A stretch of DNA of 64,000 nt from Trebonia sp963843745 (lineage in GTDB: Bacteria > Actinomycetota > Actinomycetes > Streptosporangiales > Streptosporangiaceae), in assembly GCA_963843745.1 (NCBI GenBank), contig CAWJLP010000021.1:310001-374000 (forward strand), written 5' to 3'. Below, piece after piece: positions 8,320-16,329 of the stretch. Both the position numbers and the translations under genes were made by a program. Each line of letters begins with the position of its first letter. The stretch's first letter is position 1. The notes under the pieces were generated by a model. That model did not search any database. It saw only the letters and a program-made list of their open reading frames with translations, and was not told the DNA's origin.

Positions 8320-9072
8320 TTACTGCCCGCCGACGAGGATCTCGCTGGCGGGCGGGGGCGAGATGGCGACGGCCGTGCCCGGATAGCCGAAGCTGAGCTT
8401 GTCGCCGATCGCGCTCGGGTCGATGAGCTGCAGCAGCCTCGGCTGTGCGGTGTCGGTGACGTACACGTACGCCGAGTCCCTCGCGTCGGAGACCTTCAGC
8501 GCGCGCTGCCCGCTCATGTGCGTCACCCGGCCCTTGGTCTCGCCAGGGGTGTTAGCGGGGATCGAGGTGAAGTCCTTCAGCAAGGTCTTCAGCTGGCACA
8601 TCGAGGCGACCTCGCCGAGACTCGAGCCGCCCGCCGTGGCCGTCAGGTACTTGCCCCGCACCGACGCCAGCTGCGCGGGATCGGTGATGCCGCCCGCCAC
8701 CCGCCAGAACTCGTCGTCCGGCTTGACCCAGACGGTCGAGCCGTCGAATATCAGCTGGAACGACCCAGTCTTCGACTCCGTCACGTTCCCCGTGCAGCCG
8801 TCGCTGCCCGCGACCGACAGGTCGAACGTCAGCGTGTGGCCGGAATCCTCCACCGCCCCGGTGAGGTGCACGTCAAATGCCGCCACGGTGTTCGCCGAGG
8901 CGTGCCGCAAGATCCACACCGAGGTCTGGCCGGCCAGCGGGTCGACGACCGCCTGCGCGCTGAGCATCACCGCCCGCGGCGGCGGCGGGTGCGACGATCC
9001 GCAGGCCACGGTGACGACGGCCAGGGCCGCGGCGAGCAGGGCGCCCGGCGCCGGGCGGCGGACTGTTGCCAC
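8320..9072 (-). CDS. Secreted lipoprotein, function unknown (LppX/LprG-like fold suspected)
   Basis: The 250-residue protein starts with GTG behind GGGAGAGAG. It has a type II signal peptide, with hydrophobic segment GALLAAALAVVTV and lipobox VACG, so it should be lipid-anchored on the outer face. The body (DPLAGQTSVWILRHASANTVAAFDVHLTG... FQLIFDGSTVWVKPDDEFWRV) resembles actinobacterial LppX/LprG-type lipoproteins in its alternation of strands and the FDG...VWVK block. That family match is by eye and is weak. It follows the CDF exporter on the same strand by 92 bp. Confidence 0.7.
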   Translation of the reverse strand: MATVRRPAPGALLAAALAVVTVACGSSHPPPPRAVMLSAQAVVDPLAGQTSVWILRHASANTVAAFDVHLTGAVEDSGHTLTFDLSVAGSDGCTGNVTESKTGSFQLIFDGSTVWVKPDDEFWRVAGGITDPAQLASVRGKYLTATAGGSSLGEVASMCQLKTLLKDFTSIPANTPGETKGRVTHMSGQRALKVSDARDSAYVYVTDTAQPRLLQLIDPSAIGDKLSFGYPGTAVAISPPPASEILVGGQ

Positions 9073-9164
9073 GGAGTACTCTCTCCCGGGTAGTGTGCTG
9101 CCCCCAGCCGGCCGCCAGCTTCTCGGTAGCTAGTCTTCAGCTTTCCGGCGGGTGAGGCGAAATG

Positions 9165-10253
9165 CTACTCCCCAGATTCACCCGTAGTCCGACTTTTGCC
9201 GACAAAATCGCCAATGGCGTCCTGCGGCAGGTACCGCGGGCCGTGCGCGTCCTCGCAGTGCTCTTCCCCGGCGGGGTGCGCGGCCGCGCCCTGCCCGGCG
9301 TGCTCTTCGTCGGCCCCGGCGTCAGCGTCGCCGTTGACCGCGGCTCCCGCGTCAGGAGCGTGATCGACCTGCAGGGTGAGGTGCGTGATGCCGTACTCGC
9401 GGGCGAGCAGCGTCTCCAGGTCGGCGCGCACCGCGTGGCAGTCCTGCCGCGGCGCGACCAGCACGTGCGCGGACGCCGCGGGCATGCCCGACGTGATCTC
9501 CCAGATGTGCAGGTCATGTACCTCGGCCACGTGCGGCCGGGCGGCCATCGCCGCGCCGATCGCCGCCGGGTCCAGCCCGGCGGGTGCCGCCTCGAGGAAG
9601 ATCCGCCCGGACGCCCTGATCAGCCCGCCGCCCGCGCGCAGCATCAGCACGACCACGACCAGCGTGGCGATCGGGTCCGCGCGGTTGAACCCGGTGGCGA
9701 GCACCACGACGGCGGCTACGGCGGTAGCCGCGAACGCGTACAGGTCGGTGAGCACGTGCGCGAACGCGCCCTCCAGGTTCAGGCCGCGCCGGCGGCCGTG
9801 CCCGCTCGCCCGTGCGATCAGCCAGGTCGCGGCCAGGTTGACGCACACCCCGACCAGCGCGACCGTGAGCATCACGGCGCCGTTCACCGGCTGCGGCGCG
9901 AGCAGCCTGCGGACCGCCTCGTACGCGAGCCACACCGCGAGCAGCACCAGCGTGATGCCGTTGGCCTGGGCCGACAGGATCTCCGCGCGGCGCAGGCCGT
10001 AGGTGTACCCGCCGCGCGGCGGCCGCGCCGCGATCTTGGCGGTGGCGAGCGCGAGGCCGATCGCCGCGGCGTCGGTGAGCATGTGCGCGGCGTCGGACAG
10101 CAGCGCGAGCGAGTGCGCGAGCAGGCCGACGACGACCTCGCCGGCCATGAACGCGAGGATGAGCACGCCGGCCGCGGCCAGCCAGCGGGTATCCGCGTCC
10201 GCGCCCGCGGCGCTGGCGCCGTGGGCGTGTCCGTCGTGCTCCCGCCAGCTCAT
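9165..10253 (-). CDS. Cation diffusion facilitator metal exporter (CzcD/ZitB type)
   Basis: The 362-residue membrane protein should export Zn2+ or a similar divalent ion by proton exchange. Six transmembrane helices are visible. Helix II carries the metal-site pattern LLSDAAHMLTDAAAIGLAL (D-x3-H-x2-D) and helix V carries HVLTDLYAF (H-x3-D). The cytoplasmic C-terminal domain (VAEVHDLHIWEITSGMPAASAHVLV) is the usual CDF ferredoxin-like fold. An unusual Ala/Asp/His-rich tail of about 55 residues follows it, possibly an extra metal-binding extension. ATG start. Upstream by 31 bp is the nucleotidyltransferase gene on the same strand. Confidence 0.92.
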   Translation of the reverse strand: MSWREHDGHAHGASAAGADADTRWLAAAGVLILAFMAGEVVVGLLAHSLALLSDAAHMLTDAAAIGLALATAKIAARPPRGGYTYGLRRAEILSAQANGITLVLLAVWLAYEAVRRLLAPQPVNGAVMLTVALVGVCVNLAATWLIARASGHGRRRGLNLEGAFAHVLTDLYAFAATAVAAVVVLATGFNRADPIATLVVVVLMLRAGGGLIRASGRIFLEAAPAGLDPAAIGAAMAARPHVAEVHDLHIWEITSGMPAASAHVLVAPRQDCHAVRADLETLLAREYGITHLTLQVDHAPDAGAAVNGDADAGADEEHAGQGAAAHPAGEEHCEDAHGPRYLPQDAIGDFVGKSRTTGESGE

Positions 10254-10284
10254 CTCATCACCGTTCTCGCACCTGCCAGTGTAG

Positions 10285-11058
10285 TTACCCGGCCGCCTCC
10301 CCGATAAGGTCAGACGCGGCGTCGACGGCCGCCACCAGCGACGGCGGGTCCGCCGTCAGGCCGCCGAGCACCTCGTCCGCGCGCCGGAACCCGGCCCGGT
10401 CGAGCAGCGCCTTCTCGTTGGTGATCCACTCGCCGCGCGCGGCGAGCGTCGCGTGCGCCCCCTGCGCGAACGCGAGCGCGATCGCGCCGGCGGTCTCGGT
10501 CAGCCGCCCGCGGCCGGCGTACGCGCCGCGTGCGTAGCCGAGGGTGTGCCGCGCGTCGGCCAGCCAGCGCTGGTGCGCCGCCTGGCGGAGCCGGTCCGGG
10601 TAGCCGCCGGGGGAGGGCAGCCCGCCGTACAGCACGACGTTGACGGCCAGTTCGGCGACCACGATGTAGGTGGGCACGCCCGCCAGGTGGAACAACAGCC
10701 GTTCGATCCTGAACCTGCCCTCGATGGCCTCGGCGAGATGCCACTCCACCTCGTCCAGGTCCCGGTAGTGCACGTCGACCGGCCTGCCGTCCGCGCGAAG
10801 CCAGGCGCCGCCGTTGAACACTCCGCCGCCCCAGCCGCCGATCCTGGAGATCTCCCCTGGCCAGCCGAGCGCGCGGAGATCTTGAGGGTCGAACCGGCCG
10901 CGGTAGTACAGGGAGAAGTCCCAGTCGCTGTCCGGCCGCTGGGTCCCGGCCGCGCGGGACCCGCCGAGCGCGACGGCCGTCACGCCGGGGACGCTGCTGA
11001 GCCGTTCCGCCACGTGCCCAGGGAACTTCGTGTCGTCCGTCTCGTCACTCGTTGTCAT
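10285..11058 (-). CDS. Nucleotidyltransferase-fold protein (KNTase/Pol beta superfamily)
   Basis: The 257-residue protein begins MTTSDETDDTKFPGHVAERLSS; this ATG with AGGA eight bases upstream was chosen although the frame stays open much further. The nucleotidyltransferase signature GGSRAAGTQRPDSDWDFSLYY gives the G-G/S helix and the metal-binding D-x-D pair, and a third acidic residue lies in PVDVHYRD. Such proteins transfer nucleotides to antibiotics, RNAs or proteins, or act as MNT-type antitoxins. No HEPN partner is adjacent, so a toxin-antitoxin role is not supported. The helical C-terminal half (TETAGAIALAFAQGAHATLAARGEW) resembles DUF4037-like partners. Substrate unknown. Confidence 0.75.
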   Translation of the reverse strand: MTTSDETDDTKFPGHVAERLSSVPGVTAVALGGSRAAGTQRPDSDWDFSLYYRGRFDPQDLRALGWPGEISRIGGWGGGVFNGGAWLRADGRPVDVHYRDLDEVEWHLAEAIEGRFRIERLLFHLAGVPTYIVVAELAVNVVLYGGLPSPGGYPDRLRQAAHQRWLADARHTLGYARGAYAGRGRLTETAGAIALAFAQGAHATLAARGEWITNEKALLDRAGFRRADEVLGGLTADPPSLVAAVDAASDLIGEAAG

Positions 11059-11187
11059 CGCTGTCCTAGGAAATTCGTAAGAACTATTACGGCCAAAAGG
11101 CCAACGCCAATGGTTACGAAACACTAACGTTCCTGTCTTGGGAGCGTCACGGTCGGACTTGGAGACCGTTCGAAAGGGACCGTGAAC

Positions 11188-13689
11188 ATGGGTTATAGCT
11201 GGGGCCGCGGCAACCGCGGTACGCGTAGGCATGCACGCGGCGCCGACGTCGGCAGCGATGACAGGCGCGGCTACAGCAGCCTCGTCGGCGGCAGCCGGCG
11301 CGACGGCTACCAAGAGGCTGACAGCTACGGCGGCCGCCGTGATTACGGCCAGCCGGACGGCTACGGCCAGCCTGGTGAGTACGGCCAGCCTGGTCAGTAC
11401 GGCCAGCCTGGCGAGTACGGCCAGCCTGGTCAGTATGGCCAGCCTGATGAGTACGGCCGGCCGGGCGAGTACGGCCGCTCCGGGCGGTATGACGGCCCAG
11501 GCGCGTACAGCCAGCCGGGGCGCCACGCGACGTCCGCCGGGCGCGCGCTGAGCGCGGATCTCGGCTTTGGCGACGAGGCTGGCCGCGACGGCAGGACACG
11601 TGCCGGGTCCAGCGGACCCGCTGCCTTCCTGCCGGGCAGCGGCCGCGGCCGCCGCGCCGGCTCCGGCCGCCGCGGCGGGTCCCGGCTCCGGACCATGCCG
11701 GTCCCCGTGCTGGCCGTGGTCGCCGTGGTCGCGAGCCTTGCCATCGTCGCGGCGGCCGTCGGCGCGACTCACGTGCTCACCGCCCAGACCGCGGCGAACG
11801 CGGCGGCCCCCAACGCGAACTGCACGCTGATCGTCCCGGCGAACCCGCTGAGCGCGCAGGGGCTGGCCACGCCGTACCAGCTGACGGCGACCGATCCCGG
11901 GGCCGGGCCGTGCAACGAGGCCAACTCCGCGCAGACCGCCTTCGTGCAGGGCGCCATCGTCAACCCGGCGACCGGGGCGATATCCATCTACGACCCGCTC
12001 GTCGTCGACGCGGGCACGCAGCCCGCCGTCACGCCGACCGTGCCGACGCTGCCCGCGGGGGCTGTCGTGGCCCTGTGGTTCGGATACAACGGCAACACCC
12101 TCTCGCTGGCCGGGGCCGACCAGGCGCAGTCGCTGCTCAACCCGGCCGCGTCCGCCACGCCCAGGGGGGCGACGCCGGCCACCACACCGTCGACCACGCA
12201 GTCGCAGGCGCAGGTCACCCCGGCAACCAGCCCATCCGGCACCGCGACCTCCACCCCGGCCGGGACTTCCACCGCGACCACGACGCCCACCTCGACCGCG
12301 ACGAGCACGGCGACCACCGGCGGGCAGAACACCGCCGCGCCGCCGACGCCCGCCACGCAGGCGGCGTTCGTCACCGGGTCCGGGCAGCGGGCAGGCCTGG
12401 AGGTGACTGGCTCGGCGCCGCTGTCGCCCGCCAACGCCGGCTCGGCGAGCCAGTACGACGCGACCCTGACGCGCATCGCAGAAGGCTCCAGCGCCGGCCA
12501 GGCCGGCAACCCGCCGCGCCACCGCCACCCGTCGCCCTCGGCCTCAGCCTCAACGCCGGCGACCGTGACGGCCTCCGCTTCCGCAACGTCGTCTACGGGC
12601 ACAGGCACGGGAACCCCGACCGGCGCGCCGGCGACGGGCGACGTCCCGGCCGCGTCCGGCACGCCGGACGCGATCCTGCAGCAGGCCAACTGCGTGGCCG
12701 GCGAGGACATCAACGGCCAGTTCTCCTCGTTCACCCAGGTCGGGGCCTGCAACGCGCCGGCCTTCTTCACCGCGGCGAACGCGGCGATCAGGGCGGGGAA
12801 GCTCACCGTCCCGCGGCCCGGCATCGCCAGGGACGGTCAGCGGTGCCTGACGACCCGCAGCTTCGCCCTCATCGACCAGGACCAGAGCGACAACGTCACG
12901 ACCGAGTACCTGGCCGAGCCCAACGGCCAGATCGCCCAGGACACCGGGGCCAACAGGCAGGGGCTCAACGGCTCGGGCGTGCTGTTCAACGGCAGCGACA
13001 ACGGCCTGCTCGACCTGTTCGTCGACCCGGCCCTCGGCTGCTCGCCGTGGGAGGCACCGAACCTGGCGGACGGCGGAGCGCCGGCGCCCTCCCTCCCGCT
13101 CGACGAGCTCCAGGCGGCCAGGTGGGCCAACAGCCCCGGCAACCCGTCGGCTCTCGTCCCGCTGAACGACCCGATGACGGTGGACGGCAACGGCAACTTC
13201 AGCATGGACAAGACCAATACCTACCGGTCGCTCGTCGACATGCAGATGCTGCCGGCCGGCCAGTCGCCGGCGGCCTACTGCTCGGACATGGAGCAGATCC
13301 AGGGCAAGCGGCTCCAGCAGGACGTCAACCTGCTGCTGAATGCGCCCAGCCCGTCCGCCGCCGCGGCGGACAACCTGTTCACCTTCCTGGCGATGCGGCT
13401 GCAGCAGTCGTTCATGAACCTGAACTGCGGCAACTTCGGGCAGCAGAACGACGTGTCCTTCTCGTCCGACGGCAACGGCGTCGTGGTGGCCGCCTGCTTC
13501 GTCCGCCAGTTCGCTCCCGTCACGCGCGGACCGGGTAACCCGATGGCCGGCCAGCGGGAATGCCCCGCGACCGTGGGCTCGGCGCCGGGCGGCGTGGGCA
13601 CTCCTACGGCCACGCCGACCCCCAAGCCGTCGCAGAGCGACCCAGGGTCCCCCTACATGCGCCATCATCACCGGCACTGGTGGTGGTGA
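11188..13689 (+). CDS. Large membrane-anchored protein with cytosolic Tyr/Gly/Gln repeats and Thr/Pro-rich stalk
   Basis: The ATG at 11188 has AAAGGGA eight bases upstream; the GTG two codons earlier is too close to it. The 833-residue chain has a repetitive cytosolic tail (residues about 55-105, units YGQPGEYGQPGQ), a basic stretch and one transmembrane helix (VPVLAVVAVVASLAIVAAAVGATHVL, about residues 172-197). After a first extracytoplasmic region (NCTLIVPANPLSAQGLATPYQL) comes a Thr/Ser/Pro-rich stalk (about 325-500). The C-terminal domain has several cysteines and the conserved-looking DQDQSDNVTTEYLAEPNGQ. It ends HHHRHWWW. Similar architectures occur in actinomycetes as uncharacterised proteins. 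No enzymatic motif was seen. Confidence 0.8.
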   Translation: MGYSWGRGNRGTRRHARGADVGSDDRRGYSSLVGGSRRDGYQEADSYGGRRDYGQPDGYGQPGEYGQPGQYGQPGEYGQPGQYGQPDEYGRPGEYGRSGRYDGPGAYSQPGRHATSAGRALSADLGFGDEAGRDGRTRAGSSGPAAFLPGSGRGRRAGSGRRGGSRLRTMPVPVLAVVAVVASLAIVAAAVGATHVLTAQTAANAAAPNANCTLIVPANPLSAQGLATPYQLTATDPGAGPCNEANSAQTAFVQGAIVNPATGAISIYDPLVVDAGTQPAVTPTVPTLPAGAVVALWFGYNGNTLSLAGADQAQSLLNPAASATPRGATPATTPSTTQSQAQVTPATSPSGTATSTPAGTSTATTTPTSTATSTATTGGQNTAAPPTPATQAAFVTGSGQRAGLEVTGSAPLSPANAGSASQYDATLTRIAEGSSAGQAGNPPRHRHPSPSASASTPATVTASASATSSTGTGTGTPTGAPATGDVPAASGTPDAILQQANCVAGEDINGQFSSFTQVGACNAPAFFTAANAAIRAGKLTVPRPGIARDGQRCLTTRSFALIDQDQSDNVTTEYLAEPNGQIAQDTGANRQGLNGSGVLFNGSDNGLLDLFVDPALGCSPWEAPNLADGGAPAPSLPLDELQAARWANSPGNPSALVPLNDPMTVDGNGNFSMDKTNTYRSLVDMQMLPAGQSPAAYCSDMEQIQGKRLQQDVNLLLNAPSPSAAAADNLFTFLAMRLQQSFMNLNCGNFGQQNDVSFSSDGNGVVVAACFVRQFAPVTRGPGNPMAGQRECPATVGSAPGGVGTPTATPTPKPSQSDPGSPYMRHHHRHWWW

Positions 13690-13799
13690 CGGCCACGATT
13701 AACGGATCCTTACAAAACGGGCGCCGGCCCGGCGGAGGATGTCGCGGTTCCCGTAGAAGGGTCTTATCCAGTCCGGCCCCGACGAGTGAAGGACGATCG

Positions 13800-14309
13800 A
13801 TGAGCCATGAGTCCCAGCAGGACCAGCGCGCCACCCGCCGCGGAGTGCTACTGGGAGTGGGGATAGCCGGGATCGGCGGCGTGCTGGCAGGCTGCAGCAC
13901 CGCCGCCGTCCCGTACGACGCCGACGAGGCCGGCATGGCCCCCGGCCAGCAGGCCCCGGCCGCGTCGAGCACGCCGGCGATGGCGGGCCAGCCCGCCGCA
14001 CAGGGCAGCGGCGCCGCGATGGGAACGCTGCTCGCCCAGGTAACCGACATCCCGGTGGGCGGCGGCAAGGTCTTCCCGTCCCAGAAGGTCGTCGTGACCC
14101 AGCCGGCCAAGGGGGAGTTCAAGGCGTTCAGCGCCGTGTGCACCCACGTCGGCTGCGTCTGCAACGTGGTCGCGAACGGCACGATCAACTGCCCCTGTCA
14201 CGGCAGCGAGTTCAAGATCACCAACGGCGCGGTCGTCACCGGCCCGGCCCCGACGCCGCTTCCCGCCCGCACGATCGCCATCTCCGACAACAAGATCTAC
14301 CTCGCCTAA
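13800..14309 (+). CDS. Rieske [2Fe-2S] lipoprotein, Tat-exported
   Basis: The 169-residue protein starts at an ATG with GAAGGA seven bases upstream. The twin-arginine segment TRRGVLLGVGIAGIGGVLAGC ends in a lipobox, predicting Tat export and lipid attachment at Cys32. A flexible Ala/Pro linker leads to the Rieske domain. Cluster ligands are Cys114 and His116 (CTHVGC) and Cys131 and His134 (CPCHGS); Cys119 and Cys133 should form the stabilising disulfide. It is too short and lacks the transmembrane anchor of QcrA, so it is more likely a stand-alone electron-transfer protein. No oxidoreductase partner adjoins it. Confidence 0.93.
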   Translation: MSHESQQDQRATRRGVLLGVGIAGIGGVLAGCSTAAVPYDADEAGMAPGQQAPAASSTPAMAGQPAAQGSGAAMGTLLAQVTDIPVGGGKVFPSQKVVVTQPAKGEFKAFSAVCTHVGCVCNVVANGTINCPCHGSEFKITNGAVVTGPAPTPLPARTIAISDNKIYLA

Positions 14310-14410
14310 GCCCTTCGGCGCCGATGCCGAGGCACATGGAACCCGGCCATGGGGCTGTTTGGGTTGGTGCTGGGGATCTGACCCCTCAGGGGGCTGTAGC
14401 CGAATCGGTG

Positions 14411-14440
14411 GATAACAGCAAGAAGCGGCCAGGCGGCCGC
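14411..14440 (+). repeat. Tag element copy 3
   Basis: GATAACAGCAAGAAG at 14411-14425 is followed by a perfect hairpin GCGGCC (14425-14430) / GGCCGC (14435-14440). It lies in the spacer between the convergent Rieske and membrane-protein genes. Confidence 0.8.
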
Positions 14441-14452
14441 GTCCCGGGTCAT

Positions 14453-14501
14453 GCCGATTGCGCAATCGACACCGATAGAGCGGGTCGATTGCGCAATCGA
14501 C
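14453..14501. repeat. Pair of self-palindromes forming one long inverted repeat
   Basis: The 14-bp perfect palindrome CGATTGCGCAATCG occurs at 14455-14468 and again at 14486-14499. The flanking bases make 14453-14470 and 14484-14501 pair over 17 of 18 positions with a 13-nt loop. It begins 13 bp downstream of tag copy 3. It could be a bidirectional terminator for the convergent genes or a binding site for a dimeric protein. Confidence 0.8.
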
Positions 14502-14529
14502 AGGGTGCCCGCCCAGGCGAGAGGGCGGC

Positions 14530-15255
14530 CTAGCGGTCCGCGGCCTTCGCGCCGCCGGGAACGACACGCGTTACGCGGCCGGTCACGAGCAGCCAGCACG
14601 AGAGCAGGACGTAGAAAAGCCCGGACACACCGAGCGCGAGGGCCAGCATGACGCCGAGCGCGGTCATGACCGGGCTCGGCCATGAGACGCGCACGAGCAG
14701 CGCCGCCGCGATGGCGAGCACGCCGGCGCAGGCCAGCAGGGTCACCGCGAGCGGCTGCCGCGAGCGGAGCGACGCCCGCGCCTTGGCGGGCCGGACCTCC
14801 GCGGCGGCTTCAGCGATCGCCGGCTCCTGGGCGGCGCTGTGCGCGGCCGTGGCCGCTTTGGAGATGGCGTGCGCCACCTCGTCGGCCACCACCGGGATCC
14901 GCAGCCAGCGGTCCAGGGGGCTCTTGCGCCAGGCGTAGATGGAGATCTCGCCGCCGTCGGACCTGGCGATGCTCACCTTGGCCCCGTCGGCCAGCAGCGC
15001 GGTCACGTTCGCCAGCCGCACCCGCCGCGCGATGATGCCCACCCGGAACAGCAGCGTCCCCGCATCCTGGTCGAGTACCACCTCGGCGGGCCTGACGGCC
15101 ATGCCAAGGCCCCAGCCGCCGAGAATCACTATGACCGGCACGCCGAACCACAGCGGGAAGAACACCCCCGCCACCACCACGCCGACCGCCGTCACGACGG
15201 CCGACTTGACCTGGAGCGCGACCGGGCATCGCCAGCGTTGAATCGGCACCAGCAA
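14530..15255 (-). CDS. Membrane protein with PH-like cytosolic domain, function unknown
   Basis: The 241-residue protein has two N-terminal helices (about residues 12-55, AVVTAVGVVVAGVFFPLWF... VIVILGGWGLGMAV). A soluble domain of about 90 residues (VVLDQDAGTLLFRVGIIARRVRLANVTALL... SIYAWRKSPLDRW) looks like a bacterial PH-domain module. Two further C-terminal helices follow (LAVTLLACAGVLAIAAALLV and VMLALALGVSGLFYVLLSCWLLV). This architecture is common and uncharacterised in actinomycetes. It is divergent from the exonuclease operon and convergent with the Rieske gene. Confidence 0.72.
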   Translation of the reverse strand: MLVPIQRWRCPVALQVKSAVVTAVGVVVAGVFFPLWFGVPVIVILGGWGLGMAVRPAEVVLDQDAGTLLFRVGIIARRVRLANVTALLADGAKVSIARSDGGEISIYAWRKSPLDRWLRIPVVADEVAHAISKAATAAHSAAQEPAIAEAAAEVRPAKARASLRSRQPLAVTLLACAGVLAIAAALLVRVSWPSPVMTALGVMLALALGVSGLFYVLLSCWLLVTGRVTRVVPGGAKAADR

Positions 15256-15301
15256 ATTATGCCGTACCCGCCTGATGCCCTGGCCGCCGCCGCGTCCACG
15301 C

Positions 15302-15355
15302 CGGATGAATGTGACACTAAACCGCCTATAACCGTATGGATGTCACATTCGTCCG
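15302..15355. promoter_or_regulatory. 15-bp inverted repeat in the divergent 15.26-15.41 kb spacer
   Basis: Arms CGGATGAATGTGACA (15302-15316) and TGTCACATTCGTCCG (15341-15355) pair at 14 of 15 positions with a 24-nt loop. The spacer separates the minus-strand membrane protein and the plus-strand exonuclease. A divergent position suggests an operator or a 5' leader structure rather than a terminator. No tag element accompanies it. Confidence 0.6.
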
Positions 15356-15411
15356 CGTCGGCGGGGCCTGGCGCCGGCCCGGCCGGGGACGGGACGTGGC
15401 AGGATGGCTAG

Positions 15412-16329
15412 GTGGGTTCGCTGATGCTGCTGGACACCGCGTCGCTGTACTACCGGGCGTTCTACGGGATGCCGGAGACGGTGACGGCGCCGGACGGCAC
15501 ACCGGTCAACGCGATCCGCGGGCTGCTCGACGCGATCGCCAGGCTCGTCAGGGACCGGTCGCCGGAGCGGCTGGTGGCCTGCCTGGACGCGGACTGGCGT
15601 CCCGCGTTCCGGGTCAGCGCCATCCCGTCGTACAAGGCGCACCGGGCGGAGCCGGACGGGACCGAGCAGACCCCGCCGGGCCTGGCCGTCCAGATTCCGC
15701 TGATCACTCAGGTGCTGACCGCCGCCGGTATCGCCATGGCCGAACACGAGGGCTACGAGGCCGACGACATCATCGCCACCCTGGCCGACCGCGCCCGCAC
15801 GCCGGTCGAGGTGGTCACCGGCGACAGGGACCTGTTCCAGCTCGTCGACGACGACCGCCAGATCCGGATTCTCTACACGATCCGCGGGCTGGGCAAGCTC
15901 GAACCGGTCACCGAGTCGGAAGTCGAGAAGAAGTACGACATCCCCGGCAAGGCCTACGCGGACTTCGCCGTACTGCGCGGCGACCCGAGCGACGGCCTGC
16001 CAGGCGTGCCGGGAATCGGCGAGAAGACCGCCGCCACGCTCATCCGGGCGTTCGGCAGCGTCGACGGCATCAAGAAGGCCCTCGACCTGGGCCACGGCGG
16101 CTTCCCGCCGGGCACCCGCAAGAAGCTCGAGGCTGCCCGCGACTACCTGGACGTCGCCCCCTCCGTCGTGATAACAGCAAGAAACGTGCCGCTGCCCGCC
16201 GACATCGACGGCAGCCTGCCGACCAGGCCGCCCGATCAGGAGGAGCTCACCGAGATCGGCGCCGCTCTCGGCCTCGGGTCATCGCTCACCCGCTTCCGCG
16301 CGGCAGTCACAGAAAGGGGAGACTCGTGA
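15412..16329 (+). CDS. 5'-3' exonuclease (FEN/PolA N-terminal-like)
   Basis: The 305-residue stand-alone nuclease corresponds to the 5'-nuclease domain of DNA polymerase I and should trim 5' flaps during repair or Okazaki processing. The metal-site carboxylates are in MLLDTASLYYRAFY, ACLDADWRPAFR, EGYEADDIIATLA, VTGDRDLFQLV and GDPSDGLPGVPGIGEKTA, the last being the helix-3-turn-helix DNA clamp. The start is GTG (15412) with AGGA seven bases upstream. It overlaps the following peptidase by GTGA. A GATAACAGCAAGAA tag lies inside the gene at 16170 and encodes part of VVITARNVPL. Confidence 0.92.
   Translation: MGSLMLLDTASLYYRAFYGMPETVTAPDGTPVNAIRGLLDAIARLVRDRSPERLVACLDADWRPAFRVSAIPSYKAHRAEPDGTEQTPPGLAVQIPLITQVLTAAGIAMAEHEGYEADDIIATLADRARTPVEVVTGDRDLFQLVDDDRQIRILYTIRGLGKLEPVTESEVEKKYDIPGKAYADFAVLRGDPSDGLPGVPGIGEKTAATLIRAFGSVDGIKKALDLGHGGFPPGTRKKLEAARDYLDVAPSVVITARNVPLPADIDGSLPTRPPDQEELTEIGAALGLGSSLTRFRAAVTERGDS
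16170..16184 (+). repeat. Tag element copy 4 (inside the exonuclease gene)
   Basis: GATAACAGCAAGAAA matches the tag consensus at 14 of 15 positions and is read in frame as part of codons for VVITARN. No long palindrome precedes it and no perfect GC hairpin follows, so this is either a coding-region instance of the motif or a coincidence. Confidence 0.55.

Noticed and set aside
11059..12528. Upstream extension of the nucleotidyltransferase frame to 747 codons
   Set aside because: The extra part is antisense to the repeat-containing membrane protein and is low-complexity Arg/Ala/Gly sequence; a good start with a ribosome-binding site exists at 11058.
14310..14452. Possible hairpin GGGG-N6-CCCC upstream of tag copy 3 taken as a long palindrome
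   Set aside because: Only four base pairs; not comparable with P1-P5.
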